NCBI RefSeq assembly: GCF_002006355.2
Contig: NZ_CP096980.1
Location: 1,240,001-1,304,000 of the forward strand
DNA from: Clostridium felsineum DSM 794
Lineage (GTDB): Bacteria; Bacillota; Clostridia; Clostridiales; Clostridiaceae
Direction of reading: 5' to 3'
Length of the DNA: 64,000 bases
The notes beneath the pieces were generated by a model, which saw nothing but the letters and a program-made list of their open reading frames with translations, was not told where the DNA came from and made no database searches. Shown piece by piece: positions 16,046 to 24,681 of the stretch. The position numbers were made by a program, and so were the translations under genes. Position 1 is the stretch's first letter. Every line of letters starts with the position of its first letter.

Positions 16046-16828
16046 ATGTACAGTGTTGATTTGAATTGTGATTTAGGAGAAAGCTTTGGTGCTTATAAAA
16101 TAGGACAAGATGAAGAAATTCTTAAATTTATTACTTCAGCAAATATTGCTTGCGGATTTCATGCAGGAGATCCTAATGTAATGAATAATACAGTGAAATT
16201 AGCACTTTTAAATAATGTTAGTATAGGGGCACACCCTGGTCTTCCAGACTTAATAGGTTTTGGTAGAAGAAATATTAAAATAACCAGGGAAGAAACATAT
16301 AATATGGTAGTTTATCAAGTAGGAGCTTTATCTGCGTTTGTAAAGGCAGAGGGAGGAAGACTACAACATGTAAAAACACATGGAGCTTTATATAACATGG
16401 CAGCACGTGATGAAAAGTTAGCTGAAGCTATAGCCGAGGCAGTATATAAAATTGAGCCAGAGCTTATTTTATTTGGACCTTATCAGAGTGAATTAATTAA
16501 AGCTGGAAAAAAGTTAGGCTTAAGAACAGCAAGTGAAGTTTTTGCAGATAGAAATTATAGGGTAGATGGCTCATTAACTCCAAGAGGAGAGAAAGATGCT
16601 GTTATTACAGATACTGAAAAAGCTGTCAATAGGGTTATAAGGATGATAAAAGAAGGAAAGGTTATGTCCGATCAAAGTGAGGATATAGAAATAAAAGCAG
16701 ACACAATTTGTATTCATGGAGATGGTACTCACGCACTTGAATTTGCAGACAAAATAAGTAAGGCCATTAAAAAAAGTAATATAGATATAAAGAGTTTTGA
16801 GATGGAGAAGTTGAAAAATGAAAAATAA
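16046..16828 (+). CDS. pxpA: 5-oxoprolinase subunit A (LamB/YcsF family)
   Basis: The product has 260 residues, the usual length. Family motifs are present: DLNCDLGESFG at the N-terminus, NIACGFHAGDP near 33, HPGLPDLIGFGRR near 62 and KTHGALYN near 112. With PxpB and PxpC it forms the prokaryotic ATP-dependent 5-oxoprolinase, which opens pyroglutamate to glutamate in the cytosol. It is the first gene of a tightly packed pxpABC operon and overlaps pxpB by 11 nt. Confidence 0.95.
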   Translation: MYSVDLNCDLGESFGAYKIGQDEEILKFITSANIACGFHAGDPNVMNNTVKLALLNNVSIGAHPGLPDLIGFGRRNIKITREETYNMVVYQVGALSAFVKAEGGRLQHVKTHGALYNMAARDEKLAEAIAEAVYKIEPELILFGPYQSELIKAGKKLGLRTASEVFADRNYRVDGSLTPRGEKDAVITDTEKAVNRVIRMIKEGKVMSDQSEDIEIKADTICIHGDGTHALEFADKISKAIKKSNIDIKSFEMEKLKNEK

Positions 16829-17528
16829 TGTTAAAATTTTTTCTATAAATGAAGTATCTATAATGCTTGAATTTGAAGGAGGAATAGATGCTGTAACTCA
16901 AAAAAAAATCAAAACTTTATGTGATTATCTTGATGCAAATCCATTTATGGGAATGATAGAGTATATACCTGCCTACACTAATGTTATGGTGATTTATGAT
17001 CCTGTAATTGTAAAAAAGAATTTATATCATAGACCTGCTTATGAAACAGTAAAAACAATTCTTCAGGGTATAGTAAAGAAACTAGATTTTTCAAATATGA
17101 AGGAGCCTAGAGTTGTAAGCCTTCCAGTATGCTATGGAGGAAAATTTGGACCGGATTTAGAGTATTCAGCTCAGTACTCTAATATGTCAAAAGAAGAATT
17201 TATAAGGGTACATGCTAGTGGAAAGTATTTGGTACATATGATAGGTTTTGCCCCAGGATATCCTTATCTAGGTGGAATGGATGAAAGAATTGCGGTTCCA
17301 AGAAAAGAAACACCACGCACTGCTGTTCCCAAAGGGTCAGTAGCAATAGGTGGAGTTCAGACTGGAGTTTATTCCATAAGTACTCCAGGAGGTTGGAACA
17401 TTATAGGGAGAACTCCAATAGAGCTTTTTAGACCAAATGATAAAAATCCAAGCTTTCTTAGAGCAGGTGATTTAGTTGAATTTGTACCAATTAGCGAGGA
17501 TGAATACGAAAGGCAGGTAGTTGAGTAA
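16818..17528 (+). CDS. pxpB: 5-oxoprolinase subunit B (KipI family)
   Basis: The product has 236 residues. The allophanate-hydrolase-subunit-1-like fold is recognised from VVSLPVCYGGKFGPDLE, HMIGFAPGYPYLGGM and the conserved RTAVPKGSVAIGGVQTGVYSI segment. It works as a complex with PxpA and PxpC. In Bacillus the homologue KipI also inhibits the sporulation kinase KinA; no such role can be read from sequence here. It overlaps pxpC by one base (TAATG). Confidence 0.95.
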   Translation: MKNNVKIFSINEVSIMLEFEGGIDAVTQKKIKTLCDYLDANPFMGMIEYIPAYTNVMVIYDPVIVKKNLYHRPAYETVKTILQGIVKKLDFSNMKEPRVVSLPVCYGGKFGPDLEYSAQYSNMSKEEFIRVHASGKYLVHMIGFAPGYPYLGGMDERIAVPRKETPRTAVPKGSVAIGGVQTGVYSISTPGGWNIIGRTPIELFRPNDKNPSFLRAGDLVEFVPISEDEYERQVVE

Positions 17529-18505
17529 TGAAAATAGAAGTTTTAAAACCAGGATTACTTACTACTGTACAGGATATTGGCAGGTATGGTTTTCAGAATC
17601 AAGGAATACTTGTAAGTGGTGCGATGGATACTTATGCAATGAGACTTTCAAATATTTTAGTTGGAAATGACGAAAATGAAGGGGTAATAGAGGTTACGTT
17701 AATGGGACCTCAGCTTAGGTTAGAAAAGGGCACACTTTTAGCAATAACAGGAGGAGATTTATCACCAACCTTAGATAATGAACCAGTATCAATGTATAGA
17801 CCAATATATTTGAAAAAAGATAGTATTTTAAAGTTTGGGACTGTAAAATCTGGATGTAGAAGTTATATTGCTTTTGCAGGAGGAATGGATGTAAAAAAGG
17901 TTTTAGAAAGCAAAAGTACTTATCTTAGAGGAGGTATAGGTGGTTTTAAGGGTAGAGCGTTAAAAAATGGAGATATAATTAATATAAATAAAGAAAAAAG
18001 TAAAGTTGCTTTTAGAATTATTAGAGGTTTAAAAGATAATAATAATTTTAAGATAGCTTCTTGGTATGTGAAAAAGGAAAAGTTGTCCAATGAATTAAGG
18101 GTGGTTCGTGGAGTACAATTTGATCTTTTTAACAAGAAAAGCAGAGAGGATTTTTTTGCTTCTGACTTTGAAGTAACACCAAGTTCAGATCGAATGGGGT
18201 ACAGACTTATAGGAAAAAAATTAAGCTTGAAAAAGGAGTTCGAAATGCTTTCAGAAGCTATCTCATTAGGTGCGGTGCAGGTACCACGTGACGGAAATCC
18301 TATAATTCTTTTAGCAGATAGACAAACTACAGGAGGTTATCCTAAAATAGCTCAAGTAGTGCAGGTGGATTTGTACAAAATAGCTCAAATGAAGCCAAAG
18401 GCTAAAATCAGTTTTAAAGAGATAAGTTTAGAAGAAGCAGAAAAGCTATATTTTCAAAGGGAAAAGTATATTCGGGATGTTAAAATGTCCATAGGATTAA
18501 TTTGA
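17528..18505 (+). CDS. pxpC: 5-oxoprolinase subunit C (KipA family, biotin-independent)
   Basis: The product has 325 residues, starting with the typical KVLKPGLLTTVQDIGRYG-like segment and containing PSSDRMGYRLIG and LADRQTTGGYPKIAQV motifs of allophanate hydrolase subunit 2/KipA. It completes the 5-oxoprolinase. No transporter is joined to the operon. A T-rich hairpin ends the unit. Confidence 0.95.
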   Translation: MKIEVLKPGLLTTVQDIGRYGFQNQGILVSGAMDTYAMRLSNILVGNDENEGVIEVTLMGPQLRLEKGTLLAITGGDLSPTLDNEPVSMYRPIYLKKDSILKFGTVKSGCRSYIAFAGGMDVKKVLESKSTYLRGGIGGFKGRALKNGDIININKEKSKVAFRIIRGLKDNNNFKIASWYVKKEKLSNELRVVRGVQFDLFNKKSREDFFASDFEVTPSSDRMGYRLIGKKLSLKKEFEMLSEAISLGAVQVPRDGNPIILLADRQTTGGYPKIAQVVQVDLYKIAQMKPKAKISFKEISLEEAEKLYFQREKYIRDVKMSIGLI

Positions 18506-18532
18506 TTTTTAAAAACTAGTAATGTAAAATAG

Positions 18533-18576
18533 AAAAACTAAGCAATAGATTTTTGAATTTATTACTTGGTTTTTTA
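18533..18576 (+). terminator. Terminator of pxpABC
   Basis: A G-U-rich stem (18533-18549 against 18558-18576) ends in six T. Confidence 0.7.
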
Positions 18577-18646
18577 TCATTATAAAAATAATAAAGGCTT
18601 GACTATATTCTTAGGAATAGTAAATTATAAGTAAGGAGTGAAGAAT

Positions 18647-19717
18647 ATGAATAGTAGAATAAAAAGAGTAATAGATAATATGAAAAAGCATAACTTAAGT
18701 CAAATAATAGTGACATCACCTTCCAGTGTATTTTACCTATCAGGAGCTTTAATTGATCCAGGTGAGAGGTTAATGGCAATGTATATAAATGTTAGCGGGA
18801 AGGTTACATTCATTATTAATAGTCTTTTTAAGAATAGTAAAGGATTAGGAAATAATGAAATTGTAACTTATGATGATAGTGAGGAGCCTATTCCTATTCT
18901 TTTAAAAATAATTAATGAGGATAGTACACTTGGAATAGATAAGAATTGGCCAGCACATTTTTTAATAGAACTTATGGAAAATTCTAATATGAAATTTATT
19001 AATTCCTCACCAATTATAGATGAGGTAAGAATGATAAAAGATGAAGAGGAAATAAAAGTTTTAAGAGAGTCTTCAAAAATAAATGATAAGGTTATGGAAG
19101 AACTAATAAAATATATTGAAGAAAGTAAAACAGAAAAAGAAATGGCAAAAGTAATACAAGAAATCTTTCAAAAGAATGGAATAGAGAAGCTTTCTTTTGA
19201 AACTATTTGTAGTTATGGTAAGAATGGAGCAGATCCACACCATATGCCGGATGATACTAAGTTAAAAGAAGGAGATTCTATAGTTATAGATATGGGAGGA
19301 GTGTATAATAACTATTGTTCTGATATGACAAGAACTTTTTTCTATAAAGAACCATGTGAAGAAGCAAAAAAGATTTATGATATAGTAAAGAGAGCTAATG
19401 AGGCAGGAAAAAATGCAGTAAAACCTGGTGTTAAATTAAGTGATATAGATAAAATTACTAGAGAGGTAATAGAAAAAGAAGGTTATGGCGAGTACTTTAC
19501 ACATAGAACAGGTCATAACATTGGTATAGAAGATCATGAATTTCCTTCTGTAGGAGGTAACTCGGATATAAAGGCACAAGTTGGAATGGTATTTTCAATA
19601 GAACCAGGTATATATATTCCTGAAAAGTATGGAGTTAGAATAGAGGATTTAGTAGTTGTAACGGAAACAGGCTGTGAAGTTTTAAACCATGTGAGTAGAG
19701 ATATGAATATATTATAG
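18647..19717 (+). CDS. M24 family metallopeptidase (Xaa-Pro aminopeptidase/dipeptidase-like)
   Basis: From the ATG at 18647, which has a perfect AAGGAG at 8-nt spacing, the product has 356 residues; a GTG nine bases upstream overlaps the ribosome site and is rejected. An N-terminal creatinase-like domain (about 1-130) is followed by the pita-bread catalytic domain. Metal ligands are in VIDMGG...SDMTRTF (two Asp), the GHNIGIEDHE His region, EPGIY, and VRIEDLV. It cleaves dipeptides or N-terminal residues next to proline in the cytosol. Located after pxpABC, it may share a role in peptide-derived glutamate/proline recycling. Confidence 0.9.
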   Translation: MNSRIKRVIDNMKKHNLSQIIVTSPSSVFYLSGALIDPGERLMAMYINVSGKVTFIINSLFKNSKGLGNNEIVTYDDSEEPIPILLKIINEDSTLGIDKNWPAHFLIELMENSNMKFINSSPIIDEVRMIKDEEEIKVLRESSKINDKVMEELIKYIEESKTEKEMAKVIQEIFQKNGIEKLSFETICSYGKNGADPHHMPDDTKLKEGDSIVIDMGGVYNNYCSDMTRTFFYKEPCEEAKKIYDIVKRANEAGKNAVKPGVKLSDIDKITREVIEKEGYGEYFTHRTGHNIGIEDHEFPSVGGNSDIKAQVGMVFSIEPGIYIPEKYGVRIEDLVVVTETGCEVLNHVSRDMNIL

Positions 19718-19747
19718 TGAAATTTTTAAGAAGTAGGGGTGATTATT

Positions 19748-20050
19748 TTGGCTATTGCACAAGCAACAATAATACCTGTAGGTACAGGTTCAACTAGTTT
19801 AAGTAGCTATGTGGCAGCATGTGAAAATATACTTAAAGACGAAAAAGAAATAAAATATCAATTAACTCCAATGTGTACAATATTTGAGGGAGAATTAGAT
19901 ACAATAATTAAAGTTATAAGAAAAATGCATGAAATTCCTTTTAAAAATGGAGCAGAAAGAGTTATTACATCTATAAGTATAGATGATAGAAGAGATAAGA
20001 AGGCATCTATGGAACAAAAATTAAATTCTGTTAGAGAAAAATTAAAATAG
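19748..20050 (+). CDS. MTH1187-family (DUF77) thiamine-binding-like protein
   Basis: The product has 100 residues from a TTG start at 19748, preceded by AGGGGTGA; this makes the N-terminus (M)AIAQATIIPVGTGSTSLSSYV, matching the family start. A ferredoxin-like small fold is expected, forming tetramers. Some members bind thiamine or its precursor and act with hydroxymethylpyrimidine transporters, but no thiamine genes lie nearby. A GTG at 19739 is in frame but sits on the ribosome site. Confidence 0.8.
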   Translation: MAIAQATIIPVGTGSTSLSSYVAACENILKDEKEIKYQLTPMCTIFEGELDTIIKVIRKMHEIPFKNGAERVITSISIDDRRDKKASMEQKLNSVREKLK

Positions 20051-20080
20051 TAAAATGTATAAATTAAAAGGAGAGTATAG

Positions 20081-20836
20081 ATGGTAAAATGTAAGAATCT
20101 TTTTGAAAATAAAAATATAGAAGTAGTAGAGACTAAAGGAGATGTAAAAGTTCTTGAGTATAAAAAGGATTTGAGTGTAAATGCTGCAGGGGCTATGGCT
20201 GCATATTTTGCTTCTGAAATGAACATTAGAAAGAGACAAGTGTTGATAGAATTGAATGGCAATGCTTATACAATAAGTGCAGGAGCTATGCAATGGACTT
20301 CAGGAAATGTTAGTATGGCTGCAGATGTTAAAGGAATAGGCGATTTCTTCGGTAAGGCTCTATCATCCAAAGTAACAAAAGAATCTGCAATTAAACCTAA
20401 ATATCAAGGAAATGGTTTATTGATGTTAGAACCTACATATAGACATATTTTACTTGAAGATGTTTCTGATTGGGGTGGAATGGTAATAGATGACGGACTT
20501 TTTCTTGCTTGTGAATCAAGAGTAAAGCAAAATGTTGTAGCGAGAACTAATCTTTCTTCAGCAATGCTAGGTAAAGAAGGTTTATTTAATTTATGTCTTA
20601 AAGGTGAGGGAATTGCTGTATTAGAGAGTCCTGTTCCTAGAGATGAGCTTATAGAATTTGTACTTGAAAAAGATGAAGTTAGAATTGATGGAAACTATGC
20701 AATTGCTTGGTCAGATTCATTAGAGTTTAGAGTTGAAAAATCAAGTAAAAGTTTGATTGGTTCAGCGGTTTCAGGTGAAGGCTTAGTGAATGTTTATCGT
20801 GGAACAGGAAGAATACTTATGGCACCAATACAATAA
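20081..20836 (+). CDS. AIM24 family protein
   Basis: The product has 251 residues with repeated beta-strand/glycine patterns of the AIM24 (DUF124) family, a double-stranded beta-helix of trimeric assembly. Motifs include AGAMQWTSGNVSM near 65-80 and GEGLVNVYRGTGRILMAP at the end. The biochemical role in bacteria is unknown. It has no membrane segment. It is preceded by a good GGAGAG ribosome site. Confidence 0.88.
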   Translation: MVKCKNLFENKNIEVVETKGDVKVLEYKKDLSVNAAGAMAAYFASEMNIRKRQVLIELNGNAYTISAGAMQWTSGNVSMAADVKGIGDFFGKALSSKVTKESAIKPKYQGNGLLMLEPTYRHILLEDVSDWGGMVIDDGLFLACESRVKQNVVARTNLSSAMLGKEGLFNLCLKGEGIAVLESPVPRDELIEFVLEKDEVRIDGNYAIAWSDSLEFRVEKSSKSLIGSAVSGEGLVNVYRGTGRILMAPIQ

Positions 20837-20881
20837 AAGGTAGCACATGGTAAAAGAAATATAAAGATAAAAATGAATATA

Positions 20882-20919
20882 AAACACCTCTAATGTTAAT
20901 AATAACATTGGAGGTGTTT
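20882..20919 (+). promoter_or_regulatory. 17-bp hairpin that hides the ribosome site of the Spo0E-like gene
   Basis: 20882-20898 pairs with 20903-20919 (16 Watson-Crick pairs and one U-G), closing a four-base loop. The right arm contains GGAGG (20910-20914), the ribosome site of the GTG start at 20923. There is no following T-tract in the + direction, so it is not a typical terminator. It could control translation. Confidence 0.6.
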
Positions 20920-20922
20920 AAT

Positions 20923-21114
20923 GTGAAAAATGTAAATAAATTACTAGAAAGTATAGAAAATTTAAGGAGTAAGTTATACAACGAGATAAACTTTAAAGAT
21001 ACTAGATTAACAGATAAAACAGTGTTAGAGGATAGTTTAATACTTAATGAAGAAATAAACGAGTATTATAAGATTATAGATAAAATAAGGCAAAGATACA
21101 GTAGAGCTAAATGA
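20923..21114 (+). CDS. Spo0E-like small protein (possible aspartyl-phosphate phosphatase)
   Basis: From the GTG at 20923 (8 nt after GGAGG) the product has 63 residues: (M)KNVNKLLESIENLR... The pattern of two helices with a conserved SLILNEEINEYYK segment resembles the Spo0E S-x-x-(L/N)-D-x-x-I signature, though the key Asp appears as Glu/Asn here. Spo0E proteins dephosphorylate Spo0A-P and delay sporulation. The substitution lowers certainty of activity. It overlaps the prepilin peptidase start by 4 nt (ATGA). Confidence 0.55.
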   Translation: MKNVNKLLESIENLRSKLYNEINFKDTRLTDKTVLEDSLILNEEINEYYKIIDKIRQRYSRAK

Positions 21115-21878
21115 CTATTATAATATTTGTTATAGGAATAATAATTGGAAGTTTTTTAAATGTATGTACAATAAGAATACCAAAGGGGGAATCTATTATA
21201 TATCCTCCATCTCATTGTACTAAATGTGGAAAAAAACTTAAATGGTATGATATGATGCCTATATTAAGTTATATTATAATAAAAGGCAGATGTAGATATT
21301 GCAATGAAAAAATAGGATTTAGGTATTTTGGTTTTGAAATTTTATGTGGTACTATTTTTTTAATGCTGTATTTAAAATATGGATATAATTTAATAACATT
21401 AAAGTATATAGCTTTGTTTTCAGTGCTGTTTATTATTTCAGTAATAGATTTTGATACACAAGTTGTGTATTTGTGTACAACTTTACCTGGCATATTAGTG
21501 GGTGTGATTTTTATGGTAATAAATTTGTTTTATAAAAATAGTATACATGAATATTTGTTCGCAGCAATTTTATATTCAGGAATAATTGTTTTAATAAATT
21601 TTGCTGGTAAGGCATTTATTAAGAAAACTGTTTTTGGTATGGGAGATGCAGAAGTTATATTTATGTGTGGTCTATTTTTGGGAATGAAATTTAGCATGCT
21701 TATGTTATTTATGACAATTATTCTTGCAGGTGCTGTATCAATGATTTTGATGTTATTAAAGTTAAAAAGCAAAACAGATTATGTGGCATTTGTTCCATTT
21801 ATAGCCATTGCTTCAATGGTTACAGTTCTCTATGGACAAAATATTTTGAATTTTTATAATAATTTTTTTTTATTGTAA
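21111..21878 (+). CDS. Prepilin peptidase (type IV leader peptidase, A24 family)
   Basis: The product has 255 residues with about seven membrane helices. The cytoplasmic zinc-type Cys set is at Cys36, Cys39, Cys61 and Cys64. The two catalytic Asp motifs are in VIDFDTQ (about 113-115) and FGMGDAEV (about 177). It cleaves and N-methylates type IV pilin or competence-pseudopilin precursors at the membrane. No pilin genes are adjacent. It is translationally coupled to the upstream Spo0E-like gene. Confidence 0.9.
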   Translation: MTIIIFVIGIIIGSFLNVCTIRIPKGESIIYPPSHCTKCGKKLKWYDMMPILSYIIIKGRCRYCNEKIGFRYFGFEILCGTIFLMLYLKYGYNLITLKYIALFSVLFIISVIDFDTQVVYLCTTLPGILVGVIFMVINLFYKNSIHEYLFAAILYSGIIVLINFAGKAFIKKTVFGMGDAEVIFMCGLFLGMKFSMLMLFMTIILAGAVSMILMLLKLKSKTDYVAFVPFIAIASMVTVLYGQNILNFYNNFFLL

Positions 21879-21885
21879 AAATCTA

Positions 21886-21913
21886 TTGACAGGTGGAAAT
21901 AACATGATATAAT
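21886..21913 (+). promoter_or_regulatory. metY: Sigma-A promoter of the SAM-riboswitch/metY transcript
   Basis: TTGACA (21886-21891), 16-nt spacer, TATAAT (21908-21913). Transcription should begin about 60 nt before the aptamer. Confidence 0.8.
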
Positions 21914-21980
21914 TTAAACATAAAATGAATTGAGTAATTCATATATGAATACTAGGAAAATTAAATATGGTTATGATAAA

Positions 21981-22089
21981 GTCTTATCAAGAGAGGTGGA
22001 GGGACTGGCCCTATGAAACCCAACAACCAGCATTTTTCATTTGAATGCATGGTGTTAATTCCTGCAAAGTTAATTTTGAGAGATAAGAG
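21981..22089 (+). promoter_or_regulatory. SAM-I (S-box) riboswitch aptamer
   Basis: The conserved core is present: P1 TCTTATC (21982-21988) closed by GATAAGA (22082-22088), the AGAGGTGGAGGGA segment, GGCCCTATGAAACCC, CAACAACC, and the later TGGTGTTAATTCCTGCA. It binds S-adenosylmethionine and controls metY by transcription termination. Confident from conserved sequence alone. Confidence 0.96.
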
Positions 22090-22114
22090 GATTATAAAAT
22101 TTTTTAGTTAATAA

Positions 22115-22148
22115 AAATCCTCTTCAATTATGAAGGGGATTTAATTTT
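22115..22148 (+). terminator. Riboswitch-controlled terminator before metY
   Basis: AAATCCTCTTCA (22115-22126) pairs with TGAAGGGGATTT (22131-22142). The alternative antiterminator pairs AAGAGGATT (22085-22093), which includes the 3' P1 strand, with AATCCTCTT (22116-22124). SAM binding holds P1 and frees the terminator. Confidence 0.88.
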
Positions 22149-22201
22149 ATACATTTTTAGTAGTAAGAACAGAAAATATAAATAAAAAGGGGATTTTCAA
22201 A

Positions 22202-23485
22202 ATGAGTGAAGAAAGAAAATTTGGTTTTGAAACACTACAGGTTCATGCAGGTCAAGTAGCTGACCCTACAACAGGATCAAGGGCAGTACCTATTTATCAA
22301 ACTACATCATATGTATTTAAAAATGCTGATCACGCAGCAAATTTATTTCAATTAAAGGAACCTGGAAATGTATATTCAAGAATAATGAATCCAACTACTG
22401 ATGTATTTGAGAATAGAGTAGCAGCTCTTGAGGGCGGAGTTGCTGGTCTTGCAACGGCATCAGGACTTGCAGCAATTACTTATGCAATTTTAAATGTAGC
22501 AAGTGCTGGAGATGAAATTGTCGCAGCAAGTACTTTATACGGTGGAACATATGAATTATTTGGGGTTACTCTTAAGAAGCTTGGAATAAAAGTTGTATTT
22601 GTAGATCCAGATAATCCTGAAAATATAAGAAAAGCAATAAATGATAAAACGAAAGCTGTATATGGAGAAACTATTGGAAATCCAAGAATAAATGTTTTTG
22701 ATATAGAAGCTGTAGCTAAAATAGCACATGAAAATAAAATACCACTTATAATAGATAATACTTTTGGTACACCATATCTTATAAGACCGATAGAATTTGG
22801 AGCAGATGTAGTTGTACATTCAGCAACAAAATTTATTGGAGGACACGGAACTACAATAGGTGGAATTATAGTTGATGGTGGTAAATTTGATTGGAGAGCT
22901 AGCGGTAAGTTCCCTGATTTTACAACACCAGATAAGAGCTATAATGGACTTGTATATGCTGATTTGGGTGCACCTGCATTTGCATTAAAAGCAAGAGTTC
23001 AACTTTTAAGAAATACAGGAGCAACACTTAGTCCACAAAGTGCATTCTATTTTCTACAAGGGCTAGAATCACTTTCACTTAGAGTTCAAAAGCATGTTGA
23101 GAATACAAGAAAAGTAGTTGAATTTCTAAAAAATCATCCAAAGGTTTCATGGATAAACTACCCCGAATTAGAGGAAAGTCCATATAGAGAATTATCTAAA
23201 AAATATCTTCCAAAAGGAGCGGGTTCAATATTTACTTTTGGAATAAAGGGAGGACTTGAAGCAGGAAAGAAATTCATAAACAGTGTTAAATTATTCTCTC
23301 TTCTAGCAAATGTTGCAGATGCAAAGTCACTTGTTATACATCCTTCAAGCACAACACATGCTGAACTTAATGAAGAAGAACAAAGAGCAGCAGGTGTAAC
23401 TCCAGACATGATAAGATTATCAATTGGAGTAGAGGACGCAGATGATTTAATATGGGATTTGAATCAAGCTCTTGAACAAGCATAA
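22202..23485 (+). CDS. metY: O-acetylhomoserine sulfhydrylase (aminocarboxypropyltransferase)
   Basis: The product has 427 residues, the usual MetY length and longer than MetB/MetC. It belongs to the Cys/Met-metabolism PLP enzymes: VYSRIMNPTTDVFE near 58-70, IDNTFGTPYL near 185, and the PLP lysine in HSATKFIGGHG (Lys210). It makes homocysteine from O-acetylhomoserine and sulfide in the cytosol. SAM-riboswitch control confirms its role in methionine synthesis. It is followed by a strong terminator. Confidence 0.95.
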   Translation: MSEERKFGFETLQVHAGQVADPTTGSRAVPIYQTTSYVFKNADHAANLFQLKEPGNVYSRIMNPTTDVFENRVAALEGGVAGLATASGLAAITYAILNVASAGDEIVAASTLYGGTYELFGVTLKKLGIKVVFVDPDNPENIRKAINDKTKAVYGETIGNPRINVFDIEAVAKIAHENKIPLIIDNTFGTPYLIRPIEFGADVVVHSATKFIGGHGTTIGGIIVDGGKFDWRASGKFPDFTTPDKSYNGLVYADLGAPAFALKARVQLLRNTGATLSPQSAFYFLQGLESLSLRVQKHVENTRKVVEFLKNHPKVSWINYPELEESPYRELSKKYLPKGAGSIFTFGIKGGLEAGKKFINSVKLFSLLANVADAKSLVIHPSSTTHAELNEEEQRAAGVTPDMIRLSIGVEDADDLIWDLNQALEQA

Positions 23486-23538
23486 TTGAATATATATGTA
23501 ATTATGTTATTATATAATATATAATGACATCTATAAAA

Positions 23539-23573
23539 GTCGCTGAAGATGTGTCATCTTTAGCGATTTTTTA
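23539..23573 (+). terminator. Terminator after metY
   Basis: TCGCTGAAGATG pairs with CATCTTTAGCGA (one G-U), followed by a T-run to 23572. Confidence 0.85.
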
Positions 23574-23599
23574 GTGAGAAAATGAAAGGGTGCTAAAAA

Positions 23600-24532
23600 A
23601 TGAATTCTAAAAATATTTTTACCGATAAAAAACTTGTTGTGATATTTGCCACAATATGTTGTTTTCTTTGGGGAAGTGCTTATCCAGGAGTAAAAATAGG
23701 GTACAAGCTATTTTGTATAAAGGCAAATGATGTACCTAGTGAATTTGTATTTGCAGGATATAGATTTGCTTTAGCAGGAATAATGGTAATAGTCATATCA
23801 ATAATACTTCACAAGGATATGAAAATTTTTAATAAAAAAAATGTATTGCAAATTATTATTTTAGGACTTACACAAACGCTTCTTCAATACATATTTTTTT
23901 ATGTAGGACTTGGATATACAACAGGAACTAAAGGTTCAATAATGAATAGTACAGGAACTTTTTTTAGTATAATACTAGCTAATTTTATATATAAAAACGA
24001 TAAGCTTAATATCAGTAGAATTCTTGGCTGTATTATAGGTTTTGCAGGAGTTATAATTGCAAATTTTAATTCTGATATACTGAAATTTTCCTTTTCTTTT
24101 ATGGGGGAGGGCTTTATTATGTTAGCGGCACTTGTACTTTCAGCTTCAAGTATATACGGAAAAAGAATAACCCAAAAATTGGATTCTATGATAGTAACAG
24201 GCTATCAGCTTTTTATAGGAGGAATTTTTCTTGCTGGTTTAGGTTTTGTTAATGGAGGAAATTTATCAGGTTTTAATGTTAAGGCAGTAACATTATTAAT
24301 CTATTTGGCATTACTTTCGGCAACAGCTTTTTCATTGTGGGCAGCACTCCTTAAATATAATAAGGTTGGAATAATATCAATTTTTAATTTTTTAGTTCCT
24401 ATATTTGGAGTACTCCTATCCGGTATATTCTTAAAAGAAAATATTTTTGAAGTGAAAAATTTAATAGCACTTATTTTAGTATGTTTTGGAATAGTGCTTG
24501 TATATGCAGAAAAAACTAAAGTGAAAAGTTAG
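23600..24532 (+). CDS. EamA/DMT-family transporter (10 TM)
   Basis: The product has 310 residues with ten membrane helices in two repeated EamA halves (GSAYPGVKIG and the GTKGSIMNSTGTFFSIIL segment in the first half, LLIYLALLSATAFSLWAALL in the second). Members export amino acids or metabolites. It lies after metY, beyond a terminator, so sulfur-compound export is possible but not shown. Start ATG has an AAAGGGTG ribosome site. Confidence 0.9.
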   Translation: MNSKNIFTDKKLVVIFATICCFLWGSAYPGVKIGYKLFCIKANDVPSEFVFAGYRFALAGIMVIVISIILHKDMKIFNKKNVLQIIILGLTQTLLQYIFFYVGLGYTTGTKGSIMNSTGTFFSIILANFIYKNDKLNISRILGCIIGFAGVIIANFNSDILKFSFSFMGEGFIMLAALVLSASSIYGKRITQKLDSMIVTGYQLFIGGIFLAGLGFVNGGNLSGFNVKAVTLLIYLALLSATAFSLWAALLKYNKVGIISIFNFLVPIFGVLLSGIFLKENIFEVKNLIALILVCFGIVLVYAEKTKVKS

Positions 24533-24626
24533 TCTTTAAAGCAATACGTTACATTATTTTTAAAATTTTACTACTCATATATGGTTATGGAAAATGGAGC
24601 ATTTTTTAATAATAAGAATATAAAAA

Positions 24627-24664
24627 ATATCCCAAGTTATTTAATAAAATGAACTTGGGATATT
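24627..24664. terminator. Bidirectional terminator
   Basis: A perfect 13-bp stem (24627-24639 with 24652-24664, AATATCCCAAGTT) between convergent genes. Confidence 0.82.
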
Positions 24665-24681
24665 AAAGAATATATTAAAAA

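Noticed and set aside
19858..20293. Minus-strand frames of 134 and 83 residues over the MTH1187/AIM24 genes
   Set aside because: Antisense to two recognised genes with good ribosome sites; Phe/Leu/Ile-rich composition is typical of AT-rich antisense reading.
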